This document shows positions 1 to 10,204 of a stretch of DNA of 64,000 bases, piece after piece; within the stretch, counting starts at the first letter, position 1, and every line of letters starts with the position of its first letter. The stretch covers positions 1-64,000 of the forward strand of contig NZ_JHWC01000008.1 of NCBI RefSeq assembly GCF_000687535.1, in the 5' to 3' direction. Below the pieces are notes generated by a model that saw only the letters and a list, made by a program, of their open reading frames with translations, searched no databases and was not told the DNA's origin. Source of the DNA: Helicobacter rodentium ATCC 700285 (GTDB lineage Bacteria; Campylobacterota; Campylobacteria; Campylobacterales; Helicobacteraceae). The position numbers were made by a program, and so were the translations under genes.

Positions 1-237
1 GGGGGGATAATCTGTGCAAGAAACATACACTAAAAAGTGCATTTGAGATTTTACTTATAAAGTATAAAAGTAAAATAAAAATTTATGTGAATTTAGAGGA
101 AAAACGCCACAAAACTTCAAAAGATTAAATCTCAATTTCTTGGTTTTGCAAAATTTATTATTAAATTTATAAATACATATTGTATTTTTTAAATTTTATG
201 CTATAATTCCACAAATTTTAAAAACAAGGAAAACAAA
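1..237. other. Intergenic region upstream of metY
   Basis: No gene is visible here. The first six bases are G, possibly the edge of a homopolymeric G tract that continues outside the window. The rest is very AT-rich. The metY promoter lies at its right end. Confidence 0.5.
199..230 (+). promoter_or_regulatory. metY promoter and ribosome binding site
   Basis: An extended -10 element reads TGcTATAAT at 199-207, the form typical of housekeeping promoters in Campylobacterota, where the -35 is weak. An AAGGA ribosome binding site at 226-230 sits 7 bases before the metY ATG. No riboswitch-like structure was seen. Confidence 0.6.
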
Positions 238-1536
238 ATGGCAAATTTACCACACAACAACTATACACAAGAAACACTCGCACTACACGCAGGTTATACT
301 TATGATTCACAGCGCACATTGAATGTCCCAATCTATCAAAACACCGCTTATAGCTTTGAGAGCTTGGAACAAGCCGCTGCTAGATTTGGATTACAAGAGC
401 TTGGCAATATCTACACAAGATTGACAAATCCGACTTATAAGATTCTAGGCGACCGCTTAGCCGCAGTAGAGGGTGGCGCATTTGGAGTGCCGACTGCAAG
501 TGGAACAGCAGCGATTTTTTACGCTTTAGCAAACTTAGCGCAAAATGGCGATCATATCGTGTATTCCAATAAAATCTATGGCGGGACACAAACGCTTATT
601 GTGCATACTTTGAAGCGATTTGGCATTACATCTAGCGCATTTGATATTGATGATATTGAGGGCACTTTAGAATCCGCAATCAATGAAAATACAAAAGTCA
701 TTTTCTTTGAAAGCCTCTCCAACCCGCAAATTGCGATTGCCGATGTAGAAAAAATCGTCAAGATTGCTAAAAAATATGGAATCGTAACGCTTTGTGATAA
801 CACCGTTGCAACCGCGTTTTTGCATAAGCCACTAGATTTTGGCGTAGATGTGGTGGTGTATAGTCTAAGCAAATATGTCAATGGGCAAGGAAGCGCATTG
901 GGTGGTATTGTGATTGAACGCAAAGGATTAAACGATTTGCTTGTCAATAATCCCCGCTATCCCGCATTTAACACGCCTGATGAAAGCTATCACGGGCTTG
1001 TGTATGCAAGCCTCGCGGGTGCTTTACCTATCTTTGGAATCCGACTGCTTACAGAATGGTTAAGAAATATCGGCGCAACCATTTCTCCACAAAATGCGTG
1101 GATTATCATTCAAGGGCTAGAAACATTAGAATTACGCATTAAAAAACATAGTCAAAATGCACTAGAAGTAGCGAAATTCTTACAATCGCACCCGAAAGTC
1201 AAAAATGTATTCTATCCGGGCTTAGAGGACAATCCTTACCATAGTTTATTGCAAAAATATTTCAGCGATTCCAATTCTAGCGGACTTCTAAGTTTTGAAG
1301 TGGGAAGTTTTGAAGAGGCGAAAAAAGTCTGCAACGCGCTAGAGATTTTTGCGATTGTTGCAAACATTGGGGATTCTAAATCACTTGTCATTCACCCAGC
1401 CTCCACAACCCATTCACAACTCAATGAGGCGGAATTGCAATCTGCGGGAATCACACCTTGCACGATTCGTTTAAGTATTGGCTTGGAATCTCCTAAAGAT
1501 TTGATTGCGGATTTGAAACAAGCATTAGAGAAATAA
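238..1536 (+). CDS. metY: O-acetylhomoserine aminocarboxypropyltransferase (sulfhydrylase)
   Basis: PLP enzyme of the Cys/Met metabolism family that makes homocysteine from O-acetylhomoserine and sulfide in the cytoplasm. At 432 residues it has the usual MetY length, longer than MetB or MetC. Visible are the substrate/PLP segment YTRLTNPT (about 59-66), the SGTAAI loop (88-93), the DNT motif (187-189) and the Schiff-base lysine in SLSK (K212). The start is supported by AAGGA and an extended -10. It is followed 8 bp later by the acyltransferase gene that supplies its substrate, so the two form a direct-sulfhydrylation methionine operon. Confidence 0.93.
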   Translation: MANLPHNNYTQETLALHAGYTYDSQRTLNVPIYQNTAYSFESLEQAAARFGLQELGNIYTRLTNPTYKILGDRLAAVEGGAFGVPTASGTAAIFYALANLAQNGDHIVYSNKIYGGTQTLIVHTLKRFGITSSAFDIDDIEGTLESAINENTKVIFFESLSNPQIAIADVEKIVKIAKKYGIVTLCDNTVATAFLHKPLDFGVDVVVYSLSKYVNGQGSALGGIVIERKGLNDLLVNNPRYPAFNTPDESYHGLVYASLAGALPIFGIRLLTEWLRNIGATISPQNAWIIIQGLETLELRIKKHSQNALEVAKFLQSHPKVKNVFYPGLEDNPYHSLLQKYFSDSNSSGLLSFEVGSFEEAKKVCNALEIFAIVANIGDSKSLVIHPASTTHSQLNEAELQSAGITPCTIRLSIGLESPKDLIADLKQALEK

Positions 1537-1544
1537 GGATTTTT

Positions 1545-2432
1545 ATGCCACTTGTCATTCCAGAGGATATTCCAGCTTTTTCACTCTTAAAGCAAAATGC
1601 CTTTATTATGGGTTGCAATCGTGCGAAATCGCAAGATATTCGCCCTTTGGAAGTGTTGATTTTCAACCTTATGCCCACAAAAATAGAAACAGAAAATCAG
1701 ATTCTCTCTCTCCTTGCAAACTCGCCTTTGCAAGTGAATATCACACTTCTATCCACCGCAAGTTATGTCGGTAAAAATACGTCAAAGTCGCACTTGGAAC
1801 GATTTTATGTGAATTTTGAAAACATTAAGAATCGCAAGTTTGATGGAGCGATTGTTACAGGTGCGCCTATTGAACATTTGGAGTTTGAGGAAGTGAAATA
1901 TTGGGGTGAATTAACGCAAATTATGGACTTTTTAAAGACGCATTGCACAAGCACTCTCTATCTTTGCTGGGGCGCAATGGCGGGGTTGCACTATTTCCAT
2001 AAAATCCAAAAGATTCCGCTAGATTCCAAGCTTTTTGGCGTATTTGAGCATTCTTGGGTGGAAAAAGACTTGCTTTTAAATGGTTTAGATGAGATTGTCA
2101 GGATTCCACATTCGCGCCATTCAGGAATCAATGAAGCACAAGTGCGAGAAAATAGGAATCTTAAAATCTTGCTAGAGGGTGAAGAGAGCGGAATCACTGC
2201 CTTAAAAGACGCAAAAGACTTCTTTATCTTAGGACACCCGGAATATTCCAAAGAAACATTGGATTTAGAATACAAAAGAGACTTGGATAAAGGCTTAGAA
2301 ATCACGAAACCAAAGCATTATTACAATGCGGAGAATTTACCAATCTTTTCGTGGCGTTCTTCTGCTAGCGTGCTGTTTGCAAACTGGCTAAACTTCTCTG
2401 TGTATCAAGACACACCTTTTATTCTTGGGTAG
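1545..2432 (+). CDS. metAA: Homoserine O-acyltransferase (MetA family, predicted acetyl-CoA specific)
   Basis: Activates homoserine for methionine synthesis. The class I glutamine-amidotransferase-like fold of MetA is clear: the nucleophile is C141 in LCWGAMAG, and downstream are the conserved FGVFEH and the catalytic His/Glu region around GHPEYS. In this family a Glu in place of the E. coli Gly111 switches specificity from succinyl-CoA to acetyl-CoA. Here the equivalent stretch reads [10 protein letters not shown] with Glu at about 110, so O-acetylhomoserine is the predicted product, which fits the adjacent metY. AAGGA precedes the ATG. The 3' end overlaps a convergent gene by 14 bp. Confidence 0.9.
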   Translation: MPLVIPEDIPAFSLLKQNAFIMGCNRAKSQDIRPLEVLIFNLMPTKIETENQILSLLANSPLQVNITLLSTASYVGKNTSKSHLERFYVNFENIKNRKFDGAIVTGAPIEHLEFEEVKYWGELTQIMDFLKTHCTSTLYLCWGAMAGLHYFHKIQKIPLDSKLFGVFEHSWVEKDLLLNGLDEIVRIPHSRHSGINEAQVRENRNLKILLEGEESGITALKDAKDFFILGHPEYSKETLDLEYKRDLDKGLEITKPKHYYNAENLPIFSWRSSASVLFANWLNFSVYQDTPFILG

Positions 2433-2874
2433 GCTTTTGGTAATACACAAGATTGCGTTTGCGTGTCTCAAAGTCTTCGGAATCCTCTTTTAAATAGACG
2501 ATATAATTTTCATCTTCGTATAATCCACGAATCGTTTGCATTTCTCCTTGAATGCTTAAAGTGTAATCTTTAGATAAAAAAATCTCTCCCGCTGTGCGTC
2601 CAAGTTGCGGAATAAACAATACCATAACCCCCATTAAAGCCAAAATAAAAAGAATTTTAAACGCTTTATCCACAAAAGGAATCACAAACCCGATTCCAAA
2701 AATTGCAACAAAAAAGACAAAGGCATAGGGGTTAAAAACATTAAAAAAAAATGGATTGAAAAACACCGCAATACCATAGTATTGAATGTAACCACTAAAA
2801 ATAGTCGCCCAAAAAATACAAAAAAGGAGGAAAACTAGCATAAAACTAACCACAAAAGAAGAAAAAATTTTCAT
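2419..2874 (-). CDS. Membrane protein of unknown function
   Basis: 151 residues not assigned to a named family. The N-terminal two thirds is hydrophobic, with about three predicted membrane segments (near 5-30, 48-68 and 70-92). A charged C-terminal tail of about 50 residues follows ([16 protein letters not shown]...). It is the last gene of the minus-strand chePep-gmk-carB-Sua5-like series, 3 bp after the preceding stop, and its end overlaps metAA convergently. Confidence 0.6.
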   Translation of the reverse strand: MKIFSSFVVSFMLVFLLFCIFWATIFSGYIQYYGIAVFFNPFFFNVFNPYAFVFFVAIFGIGFVIPFVDKAFKILFILALMGVMVLFIPQLGRTAGEIFLSKDYTLSIQGEMQTIRGLYEDENYIVYLKEDSEDFETRKRNLVYYQKPTQE

Positions 2875-2877
2875 AAA

Positions 2878-3396
2878 TCACCTAATACATTTAAGATTCA
2901 AATTTGTAATTTTATAAATTTTAGAGGGCTTGGATTCCTCTAAACCGCGCTTATCCAATATCACAATATCAGCCTTTTTCAATGCAAACTCCAAATTAAA
3001 AGATTGATGGTGTGCATTTGCCGAGCTAGAATACAAAAAGGGAAAGAATCGCAAAAACTCCGTGTGCAAGGCATTTTGTCCTTGCTGATTTTGCACCACA
3101 CGGATTGCTAGAGATTCCTTGTTTAAAGCATTTTTGCCTTTATAAATAAAGGTGCTTTTTGTGCTTTTTCGGATTCTATTTTTATGCTTGTTTGGAATCC
3201 GCACAAGATTTTTTAGTTTTGAAAAAGAATCCAATGTTAAAAGCACATTTTGGGATTCACTGCGCCCCTTAATAGTATTTAACTTGGCAGAATCCGCACA
3301 CAAAAACCCCGCTGTTGTATCACTTTGGGCTAAAAAAATTGGCATAGCCCCATTACTAAAAAACCCCTCTCCACCTTGCCTAATTTGTAATTCCAT
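2878..3396 (-). CDS. Sua5/YciO/YrdC-like protein
   Basis: A 172-residue divergent member of the Sua5/YrdC superfamily, which binds ATP and tRNA or makes threonylcarbamoyl-AMP for t6A tRNA modification. The family-like elements are PIFLAQSDTTAGF near 19-31 (equivalent of the PTdTvYGL loop), IKGRSESQNV (the KxR motif) and FLYSSSANAHHQ (the SSAN motif). It is short for a full Sua5, so either a stand-alone YrdC domain or a paralogue with another role. Its ATG overlaps the carB stop, indicating translational coupling. Confidence 0.65.
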   Translation of the reverse strand: MELQIRQGGEGFFSNGAMPIFLAQSDTTAGFLCADSAKLNTIKGRSESQNVLLTLDSFSKLKNLVRIPNKHKNRIRKSTKSTFIYKGKNALNKESLAIRVVQNQQGQNALHTEFLRFFPFLYSSSANAHHQSFNLEFALKKADIVILDKRGLEESKPSKIYKITNLNLKCIR

Positions 3397-6300
3397 TATT
3401 TCAAATAATCTTGAACAGCTCTAGCAATATTTGGATTTTGAGATTTTATTTCACTCATCGCACACACCGCGACACGCGCCGCTTCAAGGGTTGTAAAATA
3501 AGGCACATTGTTGCGCAAAACCTGTGTGCGAATCTTATCGGTATCGTCCTTGCTAGAAGCCTCATCGCTTGTATTAATGGCTAAAGCAATCTCTCCATTT
3601 GCTAACATATCGCCGATATTTGGACGTCCCTCGCTGATTTTTAAGGCTTCCTCGCAAGAAATTCCTGCTTTTTGTAGAATCTCCGCCGTACCTTTGGTGG
3701 CGCAAAGCTCAAATCCAAAACTTTGTAAATCACGCGCAAGGGAGACCGCTTGTGGCTTATCCAAGCTTCTAAGAGAGATAAACACCTTACCACTTGTTGG
3801 AAGCGAGTTTTTGCAGGCAAGCTGACTTTTTGCAAAGCTTAGCCCAAAGCTCTCGCTAATCCCCATTACTTCGCCTGTGGAGCGCATTTCAGGTCCTAGC
3901 ACCATCACCGCACCACTTAGCTTGTTAAAAGGAAAAACCGATTCTTTGACGGCGATATGTTTTAAGGTTTTGGGCTTATACAATCCGTCTTTAAACTCTA
4001 TCTTTTGGAATCTATCATACCGCGCTAATGCGGATTTTAAGTCGCCATTTACCATTACATCGGTTGCTACTTTAGCAAGTGGAATCCCAGTTGCCTTGCT
4101 CACAAATGGCACAGTGCGACTTGCGCGAGGATTGACTTCAATAAGATAAAGCACATTTTCAAAAATAGCATATTGCGTATTCATAAGCCCCACAACACCT
4201 AAGTTTCTCGCAATCTTTGCTGTGGTCTGCTCAATCTCTTGAATCCTCTCCTTAGATAAGCTAATTGTAGGGAGAGAACACGCAGAATCGCCACTATGGA
4301 TTCCAGCTTCCTCAATATGCTGCATAATCCCGGCAATATACACTTCCTTGCCATCGCTGATAATATCCACATCTAGTTCAATGGCGTTGTTTAAGAACTT
4401 GTCAATCAGCACCGGAGAATCCTCACTCACGCTCACCGCCTCGCTCATATATTCTTGCAACTCTAACACATTATAAACAATCCGCATTGCGCGTCCTCCT
4501 AGCACATAGCTAGGACGCACAAGCACAGGGAAGCCAATCTTTTGGGCAACAGAAATTGCCTCCTCTTTTGTATAGGCTATGCCATTTTGGGGTTGGATTA
4601 GCCCATTCTCCTCTACAAATTTTGCAAATTTCTCCCTATCTTCGGCAATATCAATCGTTTTTGCACTCGTTCCGATGATTTTTGCCCCAATGGTTGTGAG
4701 CTTTTTTGCAAGTTTCAATGGCGTTTGTCCGCCAAAATGGACGATGATTCCATCGGGCTTTTCGCGTTCAATCACACTGCGCACATTCTCAAAGGTAATA
4801 GGTTCAAAGTATAAAACATCACTTGTGTCATAATCGGTGCTAACGGTCTCGGGATTGCAATTATACATAATGCTTTGAATCCCCATATCCCGCAATGCAA
4901 AACTCGCATGCACGCAGCAATAATCAAACTCAATCCCCTGCCCAATGCGGTTAGGTCCTCCACCAATAATTAGCACTTTCTTGCGTGGATTCTCTTGTTT
5001 TTGAGTATTTTCATTTTCTCTTGCAAAGGGTGTTGTGGAATACAAATAAGCGGTTTTTGTCGCAAACTCTGCGGCGCAAGTATCCACTTCATTGTATTGC
5101 AAATGCACACCAAGTTTTTGACGCAAGGCATAAATATCCTCTTCACGCAATTCCAAAGATTCCTCAAGATTTACCAAAAATGCTAAACTCTTATCACTAA
5201 AGCCCCATTGCTTAACTTGTCGCAAAAATCCCTCATCGTTGAGTTTTTCAAAAGAAATTTGTTTCTCTAGCGCAATGATTTCTGCAATTTCTTTAAGAAA
5301 ATAAAAATCTATTTTGCACCACTTTTGCACTTCCTCCACACTCACTCCACAGCGGAACGCATCGGCGATATAAAGCAGACGCTCCGCATTGGGGCGGCGC
5401 ACTTCGTGTTGAATCTCGCTTAAATCACTGCTTTTGGGCGTGAAGCCAAAGATTCCTGTTTCTAGGCTGTTGAGTGCTTTTTGTAAGGATTCCTTGAAAG
5501 TCGCACCAATCGCCATTACCTCACCAATGCTTTTCATAGAGGTTGTAAGGGTGGAATCCGCTTGAGGAAACTTCTCAAAAGTAAAGCGCGGAATCTTTGT
5601 AACAATATAATCAATGCTGGGTTCAAAACTTGCAGGAGTGCCTGTAATATCGTTTTTAATCTCATCTAGTGTATAGCCCACCGCAAGGAGAGTTGCAACT
5701 TTAGCAATGGGATAACCTGTGGCTTTGGAGGCAAGTGCGGAGGAGCGCGAAACGCGTGGATTCATCTCAATAACCGTCATTCTGCCTGTGCTAGGGTTAA
5801 TGGCAAATTGCACATTGCTCCCGCCCGTATCCACGCCAATTTCACGCAGAATCGCAAAGGAGGCATCACGCATTCTTTGGTATTCCTTATCTGTTAGCGT
5901 GAGAGCGGGGGCAATGGTAATGGAATCCCCTGTATGCACACCCATTGGGTCAAGGTTTTCTATGCTACATACGATAATGCAATTATCCGCTTTATCGCGA
6001 ATTACTTCCATTTCGTATTCTTTCCAACCTAGCAGGGATTCCTCAATCAAAATCTCTCCAATGGGGCTAATCTCCAAGCCATTTTGCGCAAGATTCTTAA
6101 ACTCATCAATGTTATAAGCAACACCACTTCCACCCCCTGCTAGAGTATAACTTGCGCGGATAATGAGCGGGAATCCTATCTCTTTTGCCGCATTGAGTGC
6201 CTCCTCTAGTGTGTAAGCATAACGCGACTTTGGCAAGTCCATACCAATTTTTAGCATTGCTTCCTTAAAAGCTTGTCTATCCTCGCCTTTTTTAATTGCT

Positions 6301-6656
6301 TCGGGCTTCGCGCCTAAAAATTGCACATTCCCTAGCATTCCCTTTTCAAACATACTCATCGCAATATTGAGTGCAGTTTGCCCTCCCATTGTGGGTAAAA
6401 TCGCATCAACCTTTTCTTTTTGAATAATATCTGCTACCACTTCCTCTGTGATGGGTTCAATATAGGTGCGGTCGGCAAACTCGGGGTCTGTCATAATGGT
6501 TGCGGGATTGGAGTTAATCAATACCACTTTATAGCCAAGCTCTTTAAGCGTTTTAGCCGCCTGTGTGCCGGAGTAATCAAACTCGCACGCCTGTCCGATA
6601 ACAATCGGTCCTGAACCGACAAGCAAAATTGTGTGAATATCATTGCGTTTTGGCAT
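3396..6656 (-). CDS. carB: Carbamoyl-phosphate synthase large subunit
   Basis: 1086 residues, full length for CarB. It makes carbamoyl phosphate from glutamine-derived ammonia, bicarbonate and two ATP for pyrimidine and arginine synthesis. The two homologous ATP-grasp halves are visible, each beginning with a nucleotide-binding loop ([18 protein letters not shown] near residue 12; [17 protein letters not shown] near 560), each with metal-binding EVNPR/EMNPR motifs. A C-terminal MGS-like allosteric domain starts after about residue 940. The first ATG is preceded by AAGAGA. The small subunit carA is not in the window. Confidence 0.97.
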   Translation of the reverse strand: MPKRNDIHTILLVGSGPIVIGQACEFDYSGTQAAKTLKELGYKVVLINSNPATIMTDPEFADRTYIEPITEEVVADIIQKEKVDAILPTMGGQTALNIAMSMFEKGMLGNVQFLGAKPEAIKKGEDRQAFKEAMLKIGMDLPKSRYAYTLEEALNAAKEIGFPLIIRASYTLAGGGSGVAYNIDEFKNLAQNGLEISPIGEILIEESLLGWKEYEMEVIRDKADNCIIVCSIENLDPMGVHTGDSITIAPALTLTDKEYQRMRDASFAILREIGVDTGGSNVQFAINPSTGRMTVIEMNPRVSRSSALASKATGYPIAKVATLLAVGYTLDEIKNDITGTPASFEPSIDYIVTKIPRFTFEKFPQADSTLTTSMKSIGEVMAIGATFKESLQKALNSLETGIFGFTPKSSDLSEIQHEVRRPNAERLLYIADAFRCGVSVEEVQKWCKIDFYFLKEIAEIIALEKQISFEKLNDEGFLRQVKQWGFSDKSLAFLVNLEESLELREEDIYALRQKLGVHLQYNEVDTCAAEFATKTAYLYSTTPFARENENTQKQENPRKKVLIIGGGPNRIGQGIEFDYCCVHASFALRDMGIQSIMYNCNPETVSTDYDTSDVLYFEPITFENVRSVIEREKPDGIIVHFGGQTPLKLAKKLTTIGAKIIGTSAKTIDIAEDREKFAKFVEENGLIQPQNGIAYTKEEAISVAQKIGFPVLVRPSYVLGGRAMRIVYNVLELQEYMSEAVSVSEDSPVLIDKFLNNAIELDVDIISDGKEVYIAGIMQHIEEAGIHSGDSACSLPTISLSKERIQEIEQTTAKIARNLGVVGLMNTQYAIFENVLYLIEVNPRASRTVPFVSKATGIPLAKVATDVMVNGDLKSALARYDRFQKIEFKDGLYKPKTLKHIAVKESVFPFNKLSGAVMVLGPEMRSTGEVMGISESFGLSFAKSQLACKNSLPTSGKVFISLRSLDKPQAVSLARDLQSFGFELCATKGTAEILQKAGISCEEALKISEGRPNIGDMLANGEIALAINTSDEASSKDDTDKIRTQVLRNNVPYFTTLEAARVAVCAMSEIKSQNPNIARAVQDYLK

Positions 6657-6731
6657 AGAATCTCTCTTGAAGTTTAGGGTTAAAATTTCGTAATTCTAGC
6701 GTTTTATGACTTAAAAGTTGAAAGAAAAGTT

Positions 6732-7346
6732 TTATTTTTCCCAATTTTGTAAAAAAGGTTGCATTTTATACAAACTCGCCTTGCAAAATGCACTCTTTGC
6801 AATGCAAATAAGCTCCTTAGCGGAATCCTCTAAGTTTTCATTAATGATTAAATAATCAAAGTTTGGTAGATTTTTCACCTCATCAAGGGCGTTTTCTAAA
6901 CGTTTCTCTATTGTCGCGCTATCATCGCTTCCGCGCCCATTTAAACGCTCTTTTAGTGTGCTTTTGTTGGGTGTTGTGATAAAAATGCTTGTGGTTTGGC
7001 TTGGAAAAGCCTTTTTGATATTTGCCTGTCCTTGCACATCTATATCAAAAATGACAAGTTTATCCTCCTCTAACGCCTTTAAAACCTGCTCTTTGGAAGT
7101 GCCATAATAGTTATTATGCACTTGCGCCCATTCTAAAAACTTGCCCTCTTGGATTCCTTTCTCAAAGGATTCTTTGGTAATGAAATGATAATGCACCCCC
7201 TCTATTTCTCCCTTGCGTTTTTCGCGCGTTGTGGAGGAAATGGAAAAGTAATGGTTGGGAAATTCTTGCGCTAGAATCTTGTATAATGAGCTTTTACCCG
7301 CTCCACTAGGACCTGAAAGGATTAGAATTGCTCCTTTGTGTTTCAT
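6732..7346 (-). CDS. gmk: Guanylate kinase
   Basis: 204 residues, normal for the family. Phosphorylates GMP to GDP. The P-loop GPSGAGKSS (about 11-19), the GMP-binding TTREKRKGEIEGVHYHF block (about 39-55) and the LNGRGSDD lid arginines are all present. It starts 5 bp after chePep ends, the same gene order as in H. pylori (HP0322-HP0321), so it is probably cotranscribed with chePep and possibly carB, 75 bp downstream. Confidence 0.96.
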   Translation of the reverse strand: MKHKGAILILSGPSGAGKSSLYKILAQEFPNHYFSISSTTREKRKGEIEGVHYHFITKESFEKGIQEGKFLEWAQVHNNYYGTSKEQVLKALEEDKLVIFDIDVQGQANIKKAFPSQTTSIFITTPNKSTLKERLNGRGSDDSATIEKRLENALDEVKNLPNFDYLIINENLEDSAKELICIAKSAFCKASLYKMQPFLQNWEK

Positions 7347-7351
7347 AGATT

Positions 7352-9058
7352 CTAATCCTTTTTGGGAAATTGGATATTAATACTAATGGTTGCGCCACTT
7401 AGTAAGTCTTTGAGATTCTGCGCTTGAAGTGCTTGAAGTGCAGTAATCAAAGATTCCAAAGAGTTTGCCTGAATGTTGCTTGGCAATGCAGAATCCGCCA
7501 CACTCGCATTTGGCACAATAGGGGCAGGATTAGGAGCTTTGGCAATAGGCTCTCCTAATGCTTCACTCATACCCTCTAGGCTTAAAGTATCAAATTCGTC
7601 CGTATTAGGTGCATCAGACATTGGCATTTGAGATTCCACTTCCCCCGCATTTAACCCTTCCTCATCTAAAGACAAATCCTCTTTATTTTCTAATTCTGTG
7701 TCTTCTGGAATCTTTAAACCTTCCTCTTCTGCTAGATTGGGTTCCTCTTGCATTGCATCTTGGCTTTCATCTCCTAATCCTATATCCAAAGGAATCTGGC
7801 TCTCTGCTTCCTCTCCACTCAAATCATTGAAATCCGCTTCCTCACCCAAGTCCCCTAAAGAATCCAAATCCTCTTTTGTTTCGCTTGTTTCCTCTGTTGG
7901 CAAATGATCGGATAAATCTAAATCCAAACTCTCTTCTTTTAACTCCTCGCTAGGGGTTTCTCCCAAGCTCTCCACTTCTTCTCCTATCTCGGATTGTGTA
8001 GAATCCTCTAACGCCTCCGTTAAATCAAGCTCCTCGTTGCCCTCTTTGGATTCCTCTGCTACCATATTCTCCATAGATTCTGACGATTCTTCAGGTTTAT
8101 CGTCTATGCTTTCTCCTATCTCATCAAGGGAAAAATCAAAATCCTCCGCTTTAGAATCCTCACTAGCCTCTGTATTTTCAACCTCTAATGGCGGTATGTT
8201 CTCCTCTTTGGATTCTATTTCCTCCTCTTTGCTCTCCTCTGCAACTTCAATATTATCAAGCTCTGCCTGTAAATCACTAAAATCCAAATCATCTTTTACT
8301 TCAAAATCCCCGATTGCTTTCTCTAAGGATTCTGATTCGTCTGCTTGTTTTGGTGTCTCCTCTTCGTTGGAGAGTAAATCTTTAATCTCATCTACATCAC
8401 TTTTATCCAATACATTTAAATCTTGTTCTTCCCCGCTATCGTCCTCTGCGCCAAAATCTAGTTGCTCATCGGGATTCTCTGTTGCGCTTTCTTCCCCCTC
8501 CTCTGCGCCAAAATCCAATGGAGCATTAGGATCCTCTGCTGCCTCCTCTATGCCCTCCTCTGCGCCAAAATCTAGTTGCTCATCACCACCCACATTGGAA
8601 TCCGCCACCGACTCTTCATCGTCTAATTGCAAATCATCAAAGCTAGAAAGGTCTAACTCATCGTCTAAATCTAAAGATTCTGCACCCTCAAGCTCTGATA
8701 TTTCACTATTATCGCTTTCTTTATGGGCTTGTTGATGATCCATAGGTGTGATTCCAGAAACCTTGCTTAAAGTTTTTACAAGATCTGTTGGCAAAAAAGG
8801 CTTTTGAATATACTCATCAAATCCCTCTAAACGTTCGGTGGATTTAGCATAAAATAGACAAAATTTTGTTTCAGGATTTGCTGTTTTATAAGCGTCAAAC
8901 AACTCCTTTTCAAAACATTCATCATCTATTAACACAATCTGTGCGCTTAAACTTGAATCAATTTCTTGAGCCTCTTCCATTTCCACACCAAGCTTAGACA
9001 CGCTTAGTGCCACAAGTTTGCTAATAATGGGATTTTTATTGATGAGATATAGTTTCAT
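7352..9058 (-). CDS. chePep: ChePep-like poly-Glu flagellar-pole chemotaxis regulator
   Basis: 568 residues in three parts. Residues 1-100 resemble a response-regulator receiver (hydrophobic strands, IDDE, and the KPF motif). About 110-510 is a very acidic, low-complexity region rich in E, D, S and L, with three 19-residue LDFGAE repeats. The C-terminus is a conserved-looking tail (SLESLITALQ...SINIQFPKKD). The position immediately upstream of gmk and divergent from nucT matches H. pylori HP0322, the poly-E-rich protein ChePep, reported to localise to the flagellated pole and affect flagellar reversals. The receiver lacks the usual full acidic pocket in an obvious place, so phosphorylation is uncertain. 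Confidence 0.8.
   Translation of the reverse strand: MKLYLINKNPIISKLVALSVSKLGVEMEEAQEIDSSLSAQIVLIDDECFEKELFDAYKTANPETKFCLFYAKSTERLEGFDEYIQKPFLPTDLVKTLSKVSGITPMDHQQAHKESDNSEISELEGAESLDLDDELDLSSFDDLQLDDEESVADSNVGGDEQLDFGAEEGIEEAAEDPNAPLDFGAEEGEESATENPDEQLDFGAEDDSGEEQDLNVLDKSDVDEIKDLLSNEEETPKQADESESLEKAIGDFEVKDDLDFSDLQAELDNIEVAEESKEEEIESKEENIPPLEVENTEASEDSKAEDFDFSLDEIGESIDDKPEESSESMENMVAEESKEGNEELDLTEALEDSTQSEIGEEVESLGETPSEELKEESLDLDLSDHLPTEETSETKEDLDSLGDLGEEADFNDLSGEEAESQIPLDIGLGDESQDAMQEEPNLAEEEGLKIPEDTELENKEDLSLDEEGLNAGEVESQMPMSDAPNTDEFDTLSLEGMSEALGEPIAKAPNPAPIVPNASVADSALPSNIQANSLESLITALQALQAQNLKDLLSGATISINIQFPKKD
8444..8614 (-). repeat. 57-bp tandem repeat, three units, inside chePep
   Basis: Units begin at 8444, 8501 and 8558 (CTCTGCGCCAAAATC on the plus strand), an exact 57-bp period encoding 19 residues each with the core LDFGAE. 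Divergence between units is limited to the linker codons. Copy number could change by slippage without breaking the frame. Confidence 0.85.
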
Positions 9059-9074
9059 AGATACTCCCTATTTG

Positions 9075-9099
9075 CTTTGTTTAATCTTTTTAAACAAAG
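9075..9099. promoter_or_regulatory. Perfect 10-bp inverted repeat between chePep and nucT
   Basis: CTTTGTTTAA (9075-9084), a 5-base loop, then TTAAACAAAG (9090-9099), lie in the 91-bp divergent intergenic region. The repeat overlaps where the nucT -35 would lie and is 16 bp from the chePep start, so it could be an operator for both genes or a hairpin in the chePep 5' leader. Confidence 0.45.
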
Positions 9100-9102
9100 A
9101 AT

Positions 9103-9137
9103 TGCTACAATTTTAACAATTTGTATCTTAATTTTGC
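9103..9137 (+). promoter_or_regulatory. nucT promoter
   Basis: An extended -10 TGcTACAAT lies at 9103-9111, about 40 bases before the nucT ATG. AAGGAA precedes the start. Confidence 0.45.
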
Positions 9138-9149
9138 AAGGAACTTCCA

Positions 9150-9674
9150 ATGTTTAAAAAAGTTTTCGTTCTCATCAGTCTTTTTGTGAATTTTATGTGG
9201 GCAGATGCGCTCTATTTTATGCCCCAAGAACAAAATACTGCGCTTAATGCGCTCCTTTCCACAATCAACAACACACAGACTTCCTTAGATGTTGCGATTT
9301 ATAGTTTTACGAATCGTGAAATCAGCAAAGCCATTCGCGATATTGCAAAAAAAGGCGTAAAGGTGCGTATTATCTACGATAAAAAAAGTAATCAAGACCC
9401 CAATAAATCTACGATTGGCTATCTTGCAAAGCTAAAAAACATAGAAACCTGCCTCTTAGAGGGGGAACGCTCACGCAACGGAAAATACAATGGCTTAATG
9501 CACACAAAAATGGCAATTAGCGATGATTCACACCTTGTGCTAGGCTCGGCAAATTGGTCTAAGAGTGCGTTTGAAACAAACTATGAAACGCTTTTAATTA
9601 CACAAAATCAAGATTCCATTGCTAAAGCAAAACAACATTTTGAAAGAATGTTTCAAAAATGCGAAAAATATTAA
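9150..9674 (+). CDS. nucT: Periplasmic/membrane PLD-family nuclease (NucT-like)
   Basis: 174 residues with an N-terminal signal or anchor (about 1-18, ending near WADA) and one phospholipase D catalytic motif, HTKMAISDDSHLVLGSANWS (about 128-147), i.e. HxK(x)4D plus GSxN. One HKD motif per chain means it acts as a dimer, as in the Nuc family. The equivalent gene next to gmk-chePep in H. pylori (HP0323) encodes a membrane-bound nuclease implicated in processing DNA during transformation and in nucleotide salvage. It converges with a PilO-like gene, overlapping by 4 bp. Confidence 0.88.
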   Translation: MFKKVFVLISLFVNFMWADALYFMPQEQNTALNALLSTINNTQTSLDVAIYSFTNREISKAIRDIAKKGVKVRIIYDKKSNQDPNKSTIGYLAKLKNIETCLLEGERSRNGKYNGLMHTKMAISDDSHLVLGSANWSKSAFETNYETLLITQNQDSIAKAKQHFERMFQKCEKY

Positions 9675-10204
9675 TAAGATTTTGTAGGCAGAGAATAGGC
9701 GTCTAATCTGAAAGAGAAAACCAATTCGGCATTTTCTCTTTCAATCTGAATAGGAAAGCTAAAACGCACGACACCGGGCAAGGTTTTTGTTATATTCAAA
9801 GCTTCTTTGAGTTTATGTATATTATCCAAACGACCACTAACAACAAAACGTTGTTTTAGATATTTTCCCTCAAACAAAGGCGTTCCGTCCTCTACAACCC
9901 CAACATCTGTAAAAATAATTCTTAATTTTTCCTCAATCTCTTTTTGTGTAATTTGACGCTCAAAATTTTCAAGAGCGAACGCATTTTGGTTTTGATAATT
10001 CGCAAGTTTTTGCATTTCTGCATCACGTTGAGATTCTATCCTGCCTTGCACATAAAGTTCCTTACGATATTGTGCATTTGTTTTGCGGAATATATCCAAT
10101 TGTGGTTTTAATACACTCATAAAAACTACAATAACCATAAAAAAGTAAAAGACGAAAAAGAAAGTATTGCGGACCCAATCAATTTGTGCAAAAAATGCTC
10201 TCAT
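9671..10204 (-). CDS. PilO-like inner-membrane protein
   Basis: 177 residues: a short cytoplasmic N-terminus, one membrane helix (about 14-32), a periplasmic coiled coil (about 35-90) and a C-terminal alpha/beta ferredoxin-like domain (about 95-177). This is the layout of PilO of type IV pilus alignment complexes. The start overlaps the upstream PilN-like gene by 4 bp. No PilP or PilQ gene follows, so a conventional pilus is not implied here. PilMNO-like proteins have, as I recall, been linked to a flagellar cage in Campylobacter (FcpMNO). The assignment rests on topology and order rather than strong motifs. Confidence 0.6.
   Translation of the reverse strand: MRAFFAQIDWVRNTFFFVFYFFMVIVVFMSVLKPQLDIFRKTNAQYRKELYVQGRIESQRDAEMQKLANYQNQNAFALENFERQITQKEIEEKLRIIFTDVGVVEDGTPLFEGKYLKQRFVVSGRLDNIHKLKEALNITKTLPGVVRFSFPIQIERENAELVFSFRLDAYSLPTKSY

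Noticed and set aside
1-6. Run of six G at the window edge
   Set aside because: Could be the end of a phase-variable poly-G tract, but the rest of the tract and any gene lie outside the window.
8037-8735. 232-codon Ser-rich open frame on the plus strand
   Set aside because: Antisense of the acidic repeat region of chePep; the Ser/Leu/Ala bias is simply the complement of Glu/Asp-rich codons, and no start signal was seen.
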